Under the pieces are notes generated by a model, which saw only the letters and a list, made by a program, of their open reading frames with translations, ran no database searches and was not told where the DNA came from. Position numbers and translations under genes: made by a program. This document shows, in pieces, positions 48,601 through 59,196 of a DNA stretch of 64,000 bases. This DNA comes from Steinernema hermaphroditum (taxonomy: Eukaryota > Nematoda > Chromadorea > Rhabditida > Steinernematidae), in NCBI GenBank assembly GCA_030435675.1, contig CM059624.1, forward strand, positions 3,620,769-3,684,768, given 5' to 3'. Each line of letters begins with the position of its first letter. Within the stretch, counting starts at the first letter, position 1.

Positions 48601-50089
48601 CTAACTAAGAGTGTACAGTCAGCATTGACGTACAGCTAAGTTGCTTGAATGCCATAGTGACTACTGCTCTGACGTCTTAGGCTACAAGTGGTAAGTGGAA
48701 GCTCCGATTTCCCATGACTTCTCCGATCCCTTGATCCGCCAGCCCCTGCTTTTATCTGTATTTCCAAAGTACAATCTTTTCCTTTATTTTTCGTGACTGC
48801 TACGGTCAAGGGGCTTCTAGCAATGTAGTCCGCTGGACAGCTTGAGAATATGGATAGGGAAAAGAAGCCAAAGATTGAGTGGTGGTCAGAACCAGACCAG
48901 AAAACGGATATGCCATTATGCTATATGCGATATTATAAAAGCACGGAGTAGAAAATGTTTGTTTGGACAGAGCAACGTCTCAGCTGCAGTTTGCCGCTAA
49001 TAGCTAGAGAAATCTCTTTTGCTTATTCAAAATAAGGCGAGAACTAGGAACTGGATTTGGCGTTTCACCGGGTCAGAGGGGAGCACGCAATGTTCGATAT
49101 TTAAGATTGTCCTCAAAATTTCTGTTCATCTTCAGCTGGGACTCAGATGCTTGTTATACATGTAGACCTCATACAGCTCTATCTGATGACTACTTGTACG
49201 GGACTGTTGGAAACATTAACAACTAAATTAAGTAAAAGATTGCACTGAGGTCAATAACGGGCAAAATGGAATTTTTCGACCTGGAACCTATTCTGTTCTG
49301 CTGTGGGGTGCCCAGGCTTCTACCCACGAAAAGCTCTGAGGCCGTGCAGTCAAATGTTGTATGCCTCTAGTGAAATGTTTGTCTTTTTGGTAATAAATAC
49401 TCACTTTTAAAATCGGCCATTTTTCATGCATCAACCCAATAGTATTTCCTTCACGAAGTTAAAATTGCGTTTGGTTTGTGACCAGAGTAGTGAGAATGGT
49501 AGAGCAGAATTCCGATGTGCTGTACTCTAGCCGGCACCTGGTAGTCGACTCTTCACGTCACACTATACCGTTCGTTGTTCAATTCATGCCCTCTAAAGGC
49601 AGGGCATGAATTACTACTGACCACTAGTGACTATACTACTATATGTAAAGGCTACAAAGGCATACTACTTTTTCTGTATGTGTTAGTGGGAATTCTATGT
49701 ACAATCAAACAAATCACATCTGTTCAAGCACTGAACTGTTATGCGGCGACCTCAGTTTGAACATAAACTGCACATAAACCGCAGAGAAGCTGTGAAATGA
49801 ACGTTTGGGCTGAAAATTGAGCAGAGCATGTGAATACAGCGCAATTATGGCACAGTAGAACCACTCTTTGCCAGCAAAAGTTCGATGAAGGTTAAAACCA
49901 CCGTACCCTAAATTTGATGTCTGATGCATTCAGAGTTTCATCCCTTTTCTCGCAGTAAAAGCGCTCGTTCACCGCGTTTCCAAGCAATTTCCAAGCTTAG
50001 AGCACATTTTTCGCCCAAAACGTAGCATGGATTCGAGGAGCAGCTTTTAGGAAAAAAGTTTCCACTCAAGACCTTGTTGTGTGTGTCGG
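45610..50089. other. 4.5-kb intergenic region without a recognised gene
   Basis: Both strands show only short frames without convincing splice partners or family motifs. A perfect 12-nt inverted repeat occurs at 49581-49612. AACCGGTC, one base off the Grainyhead consensus, occurs near 47773. Lineage-specific or non-coding genes could be missed here. Confidence 0.45.
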
Positions 50090-51384
50090 ATGAAGAGTAC
50101 ATGTGTTCTTCTGATTCCGCTCTTTCTCTTGGTGGCACAGGTATATTTTGGGCAAAGTATATTTAGCGTGGGCATCGCTTCTTAGGTATCATGTAGTATT
50201 CGATTCTCTTATCTGGGCTCTCACTACGATGGGACTTTTGTGGAAGAAGTGGGTGTGTCCAGTACTGGTGAATGCACTCTACTGGCATTCAACAAAAAGA
50301 AGATTGGATATCGAGTTAAAGTGAATGAAGGGAAGAAGACTTGCGCTCTGCTCACGACATTCAACCGATTTACCACTCTGAATGACAGCAACATTCGAGA
50401 CTATATCCTGACTATAAGCATCTCTGATCAGGTCTGCACTGTCAACACAACTAAGAAAGGTACCTGAATGCTGACTTTTCTGGTTATATCAAGCGTTTCA
50501 GCAACCGAATTTATCTCCGGACAGTGTAAACCTGACGAGTGGGACTGCGAACTGCTAAAGAAGATGGTGAGCCAAAAGCACATCCACTTTTAAAATTGGA
50601 AATTTCAGAGGGACTACTGTATCTTCGTTGGTTCTGACAAGCCCGATTGCATCTGTAATTGCATCTATCTCAATATGTGAAAAGTTAGGAATTTTAGCTT
50701 CTACGGGTGTCTCCATGGAGAAAGTTGAGTGTCCAAAGGGTCAGCACAGAGTCGCCGTCAAGAAGGAAACCTTGCTGTGCTGTCCTGAAGGAGAAACTTT
50801 GGCGGAAGAACGGAATGGAAAGGCCTTGCTGCCCAGAGAAGAAAGTTCTCAAAGAAGTTCTGAACGACACAGCCATTTGCTGTGGTCCAGCTGATAACTA
50901 CCAAGAAGGATCTGGTCTCTGTTGTCCCTTTGGTCTGATCCTTTCGAAGTCCAGCTCTGGAAGCATCGGCTGTTGTCCCAGCGGAGAAGAATTCGGCAAA
51001 CGCGAAGGAGGGATCGACTACTGTTGCCCGAAAAGAAAGAAATTTCAAGAAGTTCAAGGCGGCAAAGCAATCTGCTGCCCTGGAGACCAAGTTCTCAAAG
51101 GATACTTTCAACAACGTCCGATATGTTGCAGGGTAAGCCATAGTTATCACAGTGACAGTGGAGTGTGCTGCTGGGAGGGTACTTCGTATCAGAGAATTGG
51201 AAACGATGGAGAGTGCTGTAATGAAGGCAGTACACTAAGGAGAGCGCCAAACGACAAAGTGATATGCTGTCCTGAGAAAAGTCCGAAACCTCTGGTATCT
51301 GAGGATGGTCATGTCGCCTGTTGCCGAGAAGACATGAAGAAATTGATATCGGATGACAATACAAGCTATATATGCAGTGTATAG
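50090..51384 (+). pseudogene. Secreted Cys-rich repeat protein gene with an apparent frameshift
   Basis: Exons 50090-50140, 50186-50459, 50502-50566, 50609-50654 and 50698-51384. Exon 1 is a clean signal peptide (MKSTCVLLIPLFLLVAQ). Exons 2-4 encode a cysteine-containing globular part with GTFVEEVGVSSTGECTLLAF. The last exon has at least seven repeats of a double-cysteine unit of the type CCP-x(6-18)-(I/Y)CC, for example AICCGPADNYQ, GLCCPFG, IGCCPSGEEF and DYCCPKRKK. The frame shifts by one base at about 50826: upstream repeats read in one frame and all later ones in another, and no intron fits because no GT donor is near. Either one extra T is a sequencing or assembly error and the gene is intact, or this is a recent pseudogene. 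The repeats resemble Cys-rich modules of secreted nematode proteins; I do not name a family or a function. Confidence 0.65.
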
Positions 51385-51844
51385 GTTTCCTGATTTTACT
51401 ATGTACATTTATTGTCTGAAATGTGAATTATGTTAAGAAATTTTAGAATATTTGATGAAACTGCTAATGAAAAAATAAATCGGATAAAAAATACAAAACG
51501 ATGATTTTACGTACTTCCAAGATATAGCTGTAGAACAGTCGAAAAACAATGCCCTCTTGGAGCACTTTTCTACCTTCGAAGTTATGATAAATTCGCGGAT
51601 TACCCCAAACGTTCATGGAGTGCGGATTGCTATTTCTGATTGCTTATTCTGATGATCAGATTTTGAAAGCTGCTTGTACACAGTGCTCCGGACTTGGGTT
51701 CAATTAGGACGGCTGATTGAATCCTGCTGGGCAGGAAAAAAGGTTTTAGATGCGAGGATCTTTGTGCACAAAAGCGTTATTTTACCAGTATCATGCTATC
51801 CATTTTATTCTGAAGATCATTAAGAAAACAAAGTGATCCTGCTT
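51385..51844. other. Intergenic 3' of the Cys-rich gene and collagen E
   Basis: Convergent 3' flanks. AATAAA for collagen E reads on the minus strand at 51804-51809; AAAATAAATC at about 51470 may serve the Cys-rich gene. Confidence 0.55.
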
Positions 51845-52893
51845 TTAATATCCAGGAGCAGTGCGAGGAAGAGGGCAGTGGTCGCAGCCGCCGCCGACTC
51901 CATTAGCGCCAAGCTGTCCGGGAGCGCCAGGAAGACCGGCCTTTCCGGGGAAACCGTCGTTTCCTTTGCCACCAGGAGGTCCAGGGGGTCCCTGAGCTCC
52001 GGGATGTCCATCGGCTCCAGGGAAGCCAGGAGCTCCAGGAGCGCCCTGAGGTCCAGGAGGTCCAGGGGGTCCACCCTGACCGGGACGGTCGATGAGCTGT
52101 CCAGGGGCTCCGGGAGCTCCGGCGTTTCCAGGGGTACCAGGGGCTCCCTTGGGTCCTTGAGGTCCCTGAGGTCCAGGAGGTCCGGGGATGGCAAATCCGC
52201 CGCTCTGTCCAGGAGCTCCAGGGTTTCCGTTGGGTCCTTTGGGTCCGGGGTTTCCAGCGGGGCCAGGGGGTCCGGCGGGGCAGTCGAAGCAGAAGTCTCC
52301 ACCGTTGGGGATCTCGTTGGGGGCGGCATCGCGTCCAGGGAGGCCATCGTTTCCGGGAGCTCCATCATGTCCTAAAATGTCAGTCTAGCCGCAGGCAAAT
52401 AGGTTCTCTAAATACCGTCTTGTCCATCATCTCCAGGAGGTCCGGGAGGTCCAGCAACTCCAACTCCGCAGCTGCAGCACGACCCAGCGTGCTGGGTGGT
52501 GACTCCGGCGTCGACTCCGTAGCTGGGACCAGTCTGGTATCCAGAAGGAACGGACTGATAGCCTCCGGCGGCGTAGTTGGTGGCTCCACGGGCGACGGCG
52601 CGGCGGCTGTAGCCGCTGTATCCCTCGCTGCGATGGTAGGCGGCGCGCTTCAGACGTCCCTGGAAGTTTCCGACGCGCTGAAGGTGGGTGTACTGCTCCC
52701 AGAGGTCGTCAGTGCGCTGTTGGCAGAAGTGGACCTCCTCCTGGAGGGATGACTGCACATGCTGCATGTAGCTGTACAGCATGGGAACGGCGACGATGGC
52801 CGTCAGGGTGGCCACCGTGGAGATGGCGACGCCGAAGAAGGCGAGGCGCTTGGTGCTGTCCGCTTCGCGGAGCATCTGCTTCTCGTGTTCCAT
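51845..52893 (-). CDS. Cuticle collagen E (CDHCP-tail subfamily)
   Basis: Minus-strand exons 52893-52416 and 52371-51845 encode 334 residues. [20 protein letters not shown] starts the protein. [18 protein letters not shown] and [20 protein letters not shown] (processing site and adjacent block) are almost the same as in collagen [16 protein letters not shown], the intron after [21 protein letters not shown], a Gly-X-Y domain with breaks at FAIPG and LIDRPG, and [15 protein letters not shown] follow. The 5'UTR has its own intron, with donor CTTCG|GTGAGT near 52945 and acceptor CTTTCAG just before AAAATGG. E is therefore the only gene here with both the CDS intron and the 5'UTR intron. TATA and start motif are given in a separate entry. 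Confidence 0.95.
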
Positions 52894-52968
52894 TTTCTGA
52901 AAGCTCTTTCGTCACATCTCCGAAGACTAACGTACAACAAACTCACCGAAGGCCTACTGAAGGTGAAT

Positions 52969-53050
52969 CTCCGAGAATGGTGCCACAACCGCCCACTCAC
53001 CGCCTTTTATAGAGGAACCCTTTGTTGCCGAACCCCCTCGGAAACCGGTC
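52969..53050 (-). promoter_or_regulatory. Collagen E core promoter
   Basis: On the minus strand TATAAAAGG is at 53011-53003 and CACCATTCTCGGAG at 52982-52969, 29 nt downstream of the TATA start. GACCGGTT (reverse of AACCGGTC, one base from the Grainyhead consensus) is at 53050-53043, about 32 nt upstream of the TATA box. Confidence 0.6.
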
Positions 53051-53625
53051 TCGAGACCTTTTTTTCGCTTTTACACTCGATGGCACCGTTAGGCGGCGCG
53101 CGGAAGAGGTGGACCCTCGCCGACTATTCAATTTCCACACATAATACGCTGTAAAGTCATCGGCTCCATGGACGCCCAGATGGGGAAAGCTAAAATGAAC
53201 CGCTAACCGTTCCACCATGTTCCGATTGGTTTCTGATGTCTCATAGCTAATGAGAGGAGAACAAGTGTTTATTCGGAAGCTTCTGAAATTCGACTTCCCA
53301 GCAAAACCATGAAACGTTTCAAGTGTGGCAATTTGATTAATAAGAAGTCCGTTTCCTCAAAGCTATTTTTCATTTCGAATGGTTACGTCGCCGCAAAATC
53401 ACATAACCGTAAATGACCTTCAGCGAAAAACGGTGAATTGTTTGTTTGCAAGCTTCTATTCAGGTTGTTTGGCGTAGTACTCCTCGAGTCAAGTGGAACA
53501 GTTTCGTCGAACTACGCCGACCTCATTGATCGTATCGGGTCGTTAAGGCTGATCTATGATTATGAATGGGTTTCGGGTTGTGGGCAGGTTCTAATTGGGC
53601 GAAAGTGGCAACAGTGGTGTTTCAG

Positions 53626-53803
53626 ATGGGATCATCGGTAAAGAAGAAAGTCTATAAAACAAGTTTGAATCTGGAAGAAGGCGAAAGAAGTTGCACAGCA
53701 GCTACTATCTGTGATTTGTGCTTTGAAGCCAGCTGTGGCGTAAACATGGAGATCAATGGGATGACTTCTATACGATATCCATGTTGTAATTTTGTGGTTG
53801 CAG
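53626..53803 (+). other. Cys-rich exon-like segment
   Basis: Bounded by a GTGTTTCAG acceptor and a GCAG|GTAACG donor, this 178-nt segment reads MGSSVKKKVYK, then SCTAATICDLCFEASCG and YPCCNF, with seven cysteines. It looks like an internal exon of a small secreted protein. No partner exon is certain, though a frame ending near 53590 could precede it. Function unknown. Confidence 0.3.
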
Positions 53804-54088
53804 GTAACGTTCCCTTGTTTGCGAACGATCCATGTATGTATTTGTAAATTAGTGAAGTGAACCAAAGGGTGTGCTAGAAAGGACAAGTATTAGCGGGCAT
53901 AAATTTTAAGATTTCCACTCCCCAAATCTGAATTGCAAATATCTTTCCAACATAAAAACGTTTAAGGACATATTGGTTCTGTCTACAAAAAATATAAACC
54001 ACTCTGACCACCATGCTCTGTTAACTCTACCGTTTCCAATTTGTTAACTATTGTAACAGGCAAAGGGGACATACAACATATGGGAAAC

Positions 54089-54499
54089 CTTCACAGCTCG
54101 TACACTATATAACGACTCCACTTCATCAAAATAGAGGCCAAATGATGAGAAAATGACATTCTGCTCAATCGTGAAAGACCGCATGCTTCCCAGTTGATCC
54201 CTGAAAATTAGCCCTCTTTTGTAAGCCAACACGCTCTTCTTCGCAGAACATATTGGCCTCTCTTTGAACTATCTGATTCACATTTGTTCCTTTCCACTCA
54301 ACGCAGTAACAGTGAAAGATGTATAAAATAAGACGACTGGACCAAAATATTCCTTAACTGTTAACACTCCATAATGTTCGAGGAAGGAGCTGACGGCTTG
54401 TGATGCCTTGGAAATACTGTAACCTTGGATTAGCCATTCAAAAGGTGTACCGTTAGTCAAGGATTCACTTAAATCAGGCGCTATTATCACTGTAACGAC
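54089..54499 (-). other. Two exon-like segments of an unidentified gene
   Basis: On the minus strand an open frame (about 54490-54280) reads LIQGYSISKASQAVSSFLEH and YFGPVVLFYTSFTV. After a TTTTCAG acceptor, 54200-54089 reads RDQLGSMRSFTIEQNVIFSS and FDEVESLYSVRAVK, closing at a GTTTCC donor. Composition looks coding. I do not recognise the family and no start or stop is assured. Confidence 0.3.
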
Positions 54500-56891
54500 C
54501 CAGTAGTTCTAATTGGGATGGGCCCCAGAATCGTCGGATCCCGAAGTTCAATTTTTGATTTCAGTTCTCATGGATTAGGATTTCTTGGTCAATCAGTGCT
54601 TGTTGCCATTGAATTGGAACTAGTACAAACGATCTCATAGTCTCATCCCAAAAGTGCAATGAGCAGAATACTCTTATCTAGGGAAAGCCACTGGATAACG
54701 TGTACCAAAGTAGATTTTATTTTTTAGTTAGCGTTGAAAATTCAACGATGTGTTTTGCTCTATTGTGCGTGCAATTTGTGGACAGACGATATCATCGAGC
54801 GAACGCAAGATGAATGATGGACGATAAAAATCAGGGAAGAGTTCGATATGTTGCCTCTCAACTGAACTCAATGAACGTCCTTGGTGAAGAGAAGCTTTCG
54901 GTAAACAAGCTCAGAACACTTACTGTGAGATGAGACGAGGTTTTTTTTCGGAATAACGGAGCAATAAATGAAGAAATAAAGGAACAAATTCGTTTGTTAA
55001 TTGTAAGTGTTACATGTGCTGGACATAATTCCAAGTTTCCAAGTTTATTTTGTGAAATCAACATTGATACAATGTGTTGATACAATTTTGTGAAATCAAC
55101 ATTGATACACACCCCGTTATTTGCCCACTCTGGACGCAATTCTTCTCGGGCGCGCTGCTGCCATCTTGTGGTGCCGAGTTTCTTCACAAAGTCATTTCGC
55201 CATCTTGTCCAAGCAGAGTGATACGCTGATACGATACGATAAATGATACGCGGAGCTACCGTGCATACATAAAGGCTGAAGAGAGTTAATTGCGTCATGC
55301 GGACATAGACACATAATGAGAAAAAAAAAAAATGACCCGACCTGGCGAGGCCGGATATTTCCAAGCCAACCTTAACAACACCTCCTGGGAAAACCTTGTT
55401 ATATTTAGGCGTTACTTAGCCGTACCTAGCCACAACATTTGGTTTCTGGAATGCTACAATATCGTGAAGAAACACTTCGTTTCCGACTGAGAGGTCGAAC
55501 ATTGTATTTCAATATTTTTGATGATAAATAATTTTAAGGAAGCATCTTTGTCAAAGCTATGCGACGAGGTGCTCAAATGCGAAGTAGTCATTGACAGCAC
55601 ATACGAATGCTGTATACCTTTCATGCAACGAATGATATCTTGTAACCAATCGTTACCTAGGAGAATCGGACAAAAAATTACATGTGTTTTAAATCCGTTC
55701 GTCCTATAATCATCCTCGATTCGGACTGAAGGTCAACAAGTTCAACTAAAACGCTTTTTTCCTGCATTCACATATGTTGCTGATGTTGATTATTTCTTTC
55801 TTATCTTTTACAGAGATCTGCAAGTCTGAAAACAATTCCGGACTCGAGACTTGGACTCGATGATCATCCCTTGCGCAACAAAAGGAAAAGCAGGCGGGCT
55901 AAACCAATTAAAAAAAATTTGATAAATCAGCAAAAGAATATCTTCATAGCTTGTCACACTTCTTGCAGCGTCTCAATCGTCACCACACAGAGTCAGAGGT
56001 TAGAGTTCACTGACCTAATGAAAGCCAAAAAACACCTCGGTATCTTGCCATCTCGTCTTCATCATTCCATTACCTTGTTTTTTGTCATTCCAACACCTTT
56101 CTCAAGGTGTCTCTCCCAGTTCCCGTACTCTCTACGTCACCGCTCTCGATTTTCCCAAAATACACCGCAATGTTGCCTCTCCAGTAATCTAATCACCACC
56201 GCCACTTCCACTTCCACGACCCTCGCCTCTCGACCTTCTCTCGACGCGCGCAAAACACCGCCCGAACCGGTTTGGCGCACCGCCGCTTACGCAAGCGAAA
56301 AAGCAAAGGTTAACGAAAGCGAGAGGTGCAAGGCCGCGCGTCTCGAAATTAATGACCGATGCGTCGACGAAAAAGGGTCCTCTGGAAGGGAACCCGTTCG
56401 CGCAAACAGTTTCGAACGGTTGTTTATTCAGCGATCGCCGTTCCGGTTTTCGGTTTTAATTGGCTTTGCTCGAATTTCAAATTTCGCCGGTTGTTACATT
56501 TGAGCACCTCGTCGCTTAATGGAAGAATCGCAAAAAGTGTGTACATTCAGAAATTGGAACAGAGGGAAAAACGGGAAAATGACCTTCGGAATGTAACGCT
56601 CAAGTGATCGGTCGGTTAATTCATTTGTGGTTCAATGACATTAGGTGGGCTTTGTGACAAAAAGTGAGATTTTGACAGATAATGGAGGGGCGCAGAAAGA
56701 GAGGGGCGCGAGTAAGATAAAAAAGGTTCGCAAAAACAAGGAACATGTCAGGTCGAATCGATCAGCATAAGAAGTGTGAGCAACTCAGCTGGTAGTGTCC
56801 CAGAAAGGAGGAAGTGATGAGCATGAGCACAAAAAAGCAACAACTAAAGGTGTTCGGTTGATCATAAATGTGTGACCAAAAAAATGTCCTC

Positions 56892-56995
56892 GACCGGTTC
56901 CATTAGAGGTTTTGGAATAGGATGTTAGACGTATAAAAGTTGAGGAAATTAACGAGTCGGCACCACTGTGGAGTTGCCTCTTTGGTTGGTTAACG
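56892..56995 (+). promoter_or_regulatory. Collagen F core promoter and 5'UTR exon
   Basis: GACCGGTT (one base from the Grainyhead consensus) at 56892-56899 is followed 33 nt later by TATAAAAG at 56932-56939. CACCACTGTGGAG, a variant of the start motif of E, G and H, begins at 56961, 29 nt after the TATA start. The 5'UTR exon ends TTAACG at 56995 before a GTGAGT donor. Confidence 0.6.
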
Positions 56996-57199
56996 GTGAG
57001 TCACCTCGCGTCTGTTGAAACGAGTCCTAAGACGACTTGCATCTTACTTTGTGTGTCCCACAATTAGACTGCTTGTTACATTTACGTTAACTTGTATAAT
57101 GACTCTATCTATTTTATATTAACTTTATATTAACGCTTGGGATATGCCTCACTTCCTATGGGCAGCTAGTCAACATGGCTTAAAACCATCTTTCAGAAA

Positions 57200-58210
57200 A
57201 TGGACACCGACAAGCTCGTCGCCTCCCGCGAAGCGGACAACACCAAACGTCTTGCCATTTTCGGCATCGCCATCTCCACGGTGGCCACCCTCACGGCCAT
57301 CGTTGTCGTCCCCATGCTGTTCGCCTACATGCAGAACGTTCACACTGCTCTCGAGCTGGAGGCCCATTTCTGCCAGCAGCGCACTGAAGATCTCTGGGAT
57401 CAGTATCACCTGCTTCAACGTGCTGGTCTTCAGGGTCGTCTGAAGCGCGCCGCCTATCACCGAAGCGAGGGATACACTGGCTACAGTAACCGCGCTGTCG
57501 CTCGAGGCGCTACGAACTATGCCACTGGAAGCTATGGAAATGGGTATTACAATAATAATGGATATTACAACAACAACGCTGGAGTTAATGCCGGAGTCAC
57601 GCAGACTTATTATGGTGGATCGTGCTGCAGCTGTGGTCATGGACTTGCTGGGCCTCCCGGTGCTCCTGGAGTTGATGGTGCACCCGGGCACGATGGCGCT
57701 CCTGGACATGACGGAATTCCTGGCCGCGATGCTGTTGTCTCAGAACCGATCGGAAGAGATGAATTCTGCCAGACCTGCGCTCCTGCCGCCGCTGGACCTG
57801 CTGGTCGTCCTGGTCCTAAGGGACGCCCCGGAAATCCCGGCATCCCAGGCCGCAGTGGACTCACGATTCCCGGACCTCCCGGCCCTCCTGGACCTCAAGG
57901 CCGCGCAGGAAACCCTGGTTCTCCTGGACGTGACGGTGCCCCTGGAGCTCCCGGAAAACTCATTCCCCGTGCTGGTCTCATTGGACCACCCGGACCCGCT
58001 GGAGCCCGAGGACCCGCCGGTGCTCCCGGTGCCCCTGGCGCCCCTGGACATCCCGGATCTCAGGGAGCTCCTGGACCTCAGGGAGGACGTGGAAACGACG
58101 GACGTCCCGGAAACAACGGAGCTCCTGGCGCTCCTGGACAGCTCGGTTTCAACGGAAACAGCGGCGGCTGCGACCACTGCCCTCCTCCACGTACTTCTCC
58201 TGGATATTAA
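57200..58210 (+). CDS. Cuticle collagen F (CDHCP-tail, intronless CDS)
   Basis: One uninterrupted frame of 336 residues. The 5'UTR has an intron 56996-57196 whose acceptor lies 3 nt before the [23 protein letters not shown] starts the protein; [18 protein letters not shown] and [20 protein letters not shown] follow, then an Asn/Tyr/Gly-rich linker ([12 protein letters not shown]). [21 protein letters not shown] runs straight on into GHDG with no intron, unlike C1, C2, D and [12 protein letters not shown] leads the main Gly-X-Y domain, with breaks at LTIPG and LIPRAG. The last 40 residues ([20 protein letters not shown] and onward to [13 protein letters not shown]) match G, H and I almost base for base. 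AATAAA is at 58246-58251. Confidence 0.96.
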   Translation: MDTDKLVASREADNTKRLAIFGIAISTVATLTAIVVVPMLFAYMQNVHTALELEAHFCQQRTEDLWDQYHLLQRAGLQGRLKRAAYHRSEGYTGYSNRAVARGATNYATGSYGNGYYNNNGYYNNNAGVNAGVTQTYYGGSCCSCGHGLAGPPGAPGVDGAPGHDGAPGHDGIPGRDAVVSEPIGRDEFCQTCAPAAAGPAGRPGPKGRPGNPGIPGRSGLTIPGPPGPPGPQGRAGNPGSPGRDGAPGAPGKLIPRAGLIGPPGPAGARGPAGAPGAPGAPGHPGSQGAPGPQGGRGNDGRPGNNGAPGAPGQLGFNGNSGGCDHCPPPRTSPGY

Positions 58211-58996
58211 GAGATGCATTAGTTTTTTTTTGTTTGCACGATATCAATAAACTCGCTCGAACGTCAGCATGCTAATGTCACAAGAATCAAAGTGCGAAAA
58301 TGACCAGCCAGATAAGAACATCTCAAAGATACAACACGACTGCCTACAAAACACTGATCCATAGCATCCTATTTACAGATACTCAATGAGAGGTATGGCC
58401 CATGTCGAAGCAGTCTACAGCAAAGCAAACCATCAACCTGAAGGAGAAAACAATTTTTTTATAGTGGTGCTTTAAAGGTTTACACTACTGCAGGATGTTG
58501 GATATGAACAACACACCTGGATGATAGCTATAGCCATCTGATCCGTTTTGAACAACATAATCCCGTACTCATTATCATCAGCTCCGCTCGCTGTCAAATC
58601 ATATTAGGAGTGATTCATATGAAAACTACGGATCACTGGAAGCCTGATTCACCCATTTCTGCAACAGCGGCCAGATATTTGCAGATAAAAAATCGGCAAA
58701 ATAGCGGAGCGGTGAGCGTGAGTAATGGACAACTACAGTCTTGATCAGCTACTTGTCATTGTTGTTGGAAAAAAAGTAAAAAAAACCGTTTCTGTAAATT
58801 TATGTACCATCCCAATAATTCGCTACCGCAGAGCAAAATAGTGTAGACCAACATAATGACAACGCCAAATAATAGCTGACTTCTTATGTTGGTGTTTGTA
58901 AGAACGACTTTGAGCACTTGCTAATTGTGGTACGCTCAAAAATATGGACCCAATTTTGTATAATGTTATGGAACCACTCTTTGAGAGCGACATTTC
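58211..58996. other. Intergenic between collagens F and G
   Basis: F 3'UTR, then unique sequence without a recognised gene. Confidence 0.5.
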
Positions 58997-59196
58997 AGCG
59001 GTTACATAAGCGTTGCATGGTAGTGGAACACGGTAAAAAGGCGATATAACTGGTTTCAGGAGGTCTTTCTCATTAGACGTTGGATCTATAAAGGCAGATA
59101 ATCATACGAATCTCCACCATTCTCGGAGTCTTCGCTTCGGCTGGCAAACGGTAAGCAGCTCTGCTCGGGTACGGTAGTGAGTGTCATTTTCAGGTC
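58997..59196 (+). promoter_or_regulatory. Collagen G promoter with conserved upstream block and 5'UTR intron
   Basis: 58997-59053 contains a block (AGCGTTGCATG, AGTGGAACA) repeated upstream of H at 61461-61515. TATAAA is at 59087-59092 and CACCATTCTCGGAG starts at 59115, 28 nt later. The 5'UTR exon ends GCAAACG before GTAAGC at 59151; the 43-nt intron ends with TTTTCAG at 59193, three bases before the ATG. Confidence 0.65.

Larger units (their letters stand above)
53051..56891. other. 3.8-kb region with exon-like fragments, no confident gene
   Basis: Two spots look exonic (53626-53803 on plus, 54089-54499 on minus) and are listed separately. A 25-nt direct repeat with a 38-nt period is at 55047-55071 and 55085-55109. 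AACCGGTT is at 56265-56272, far upstream of collagen F. No other structure recognised. Confidence 0.4.
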
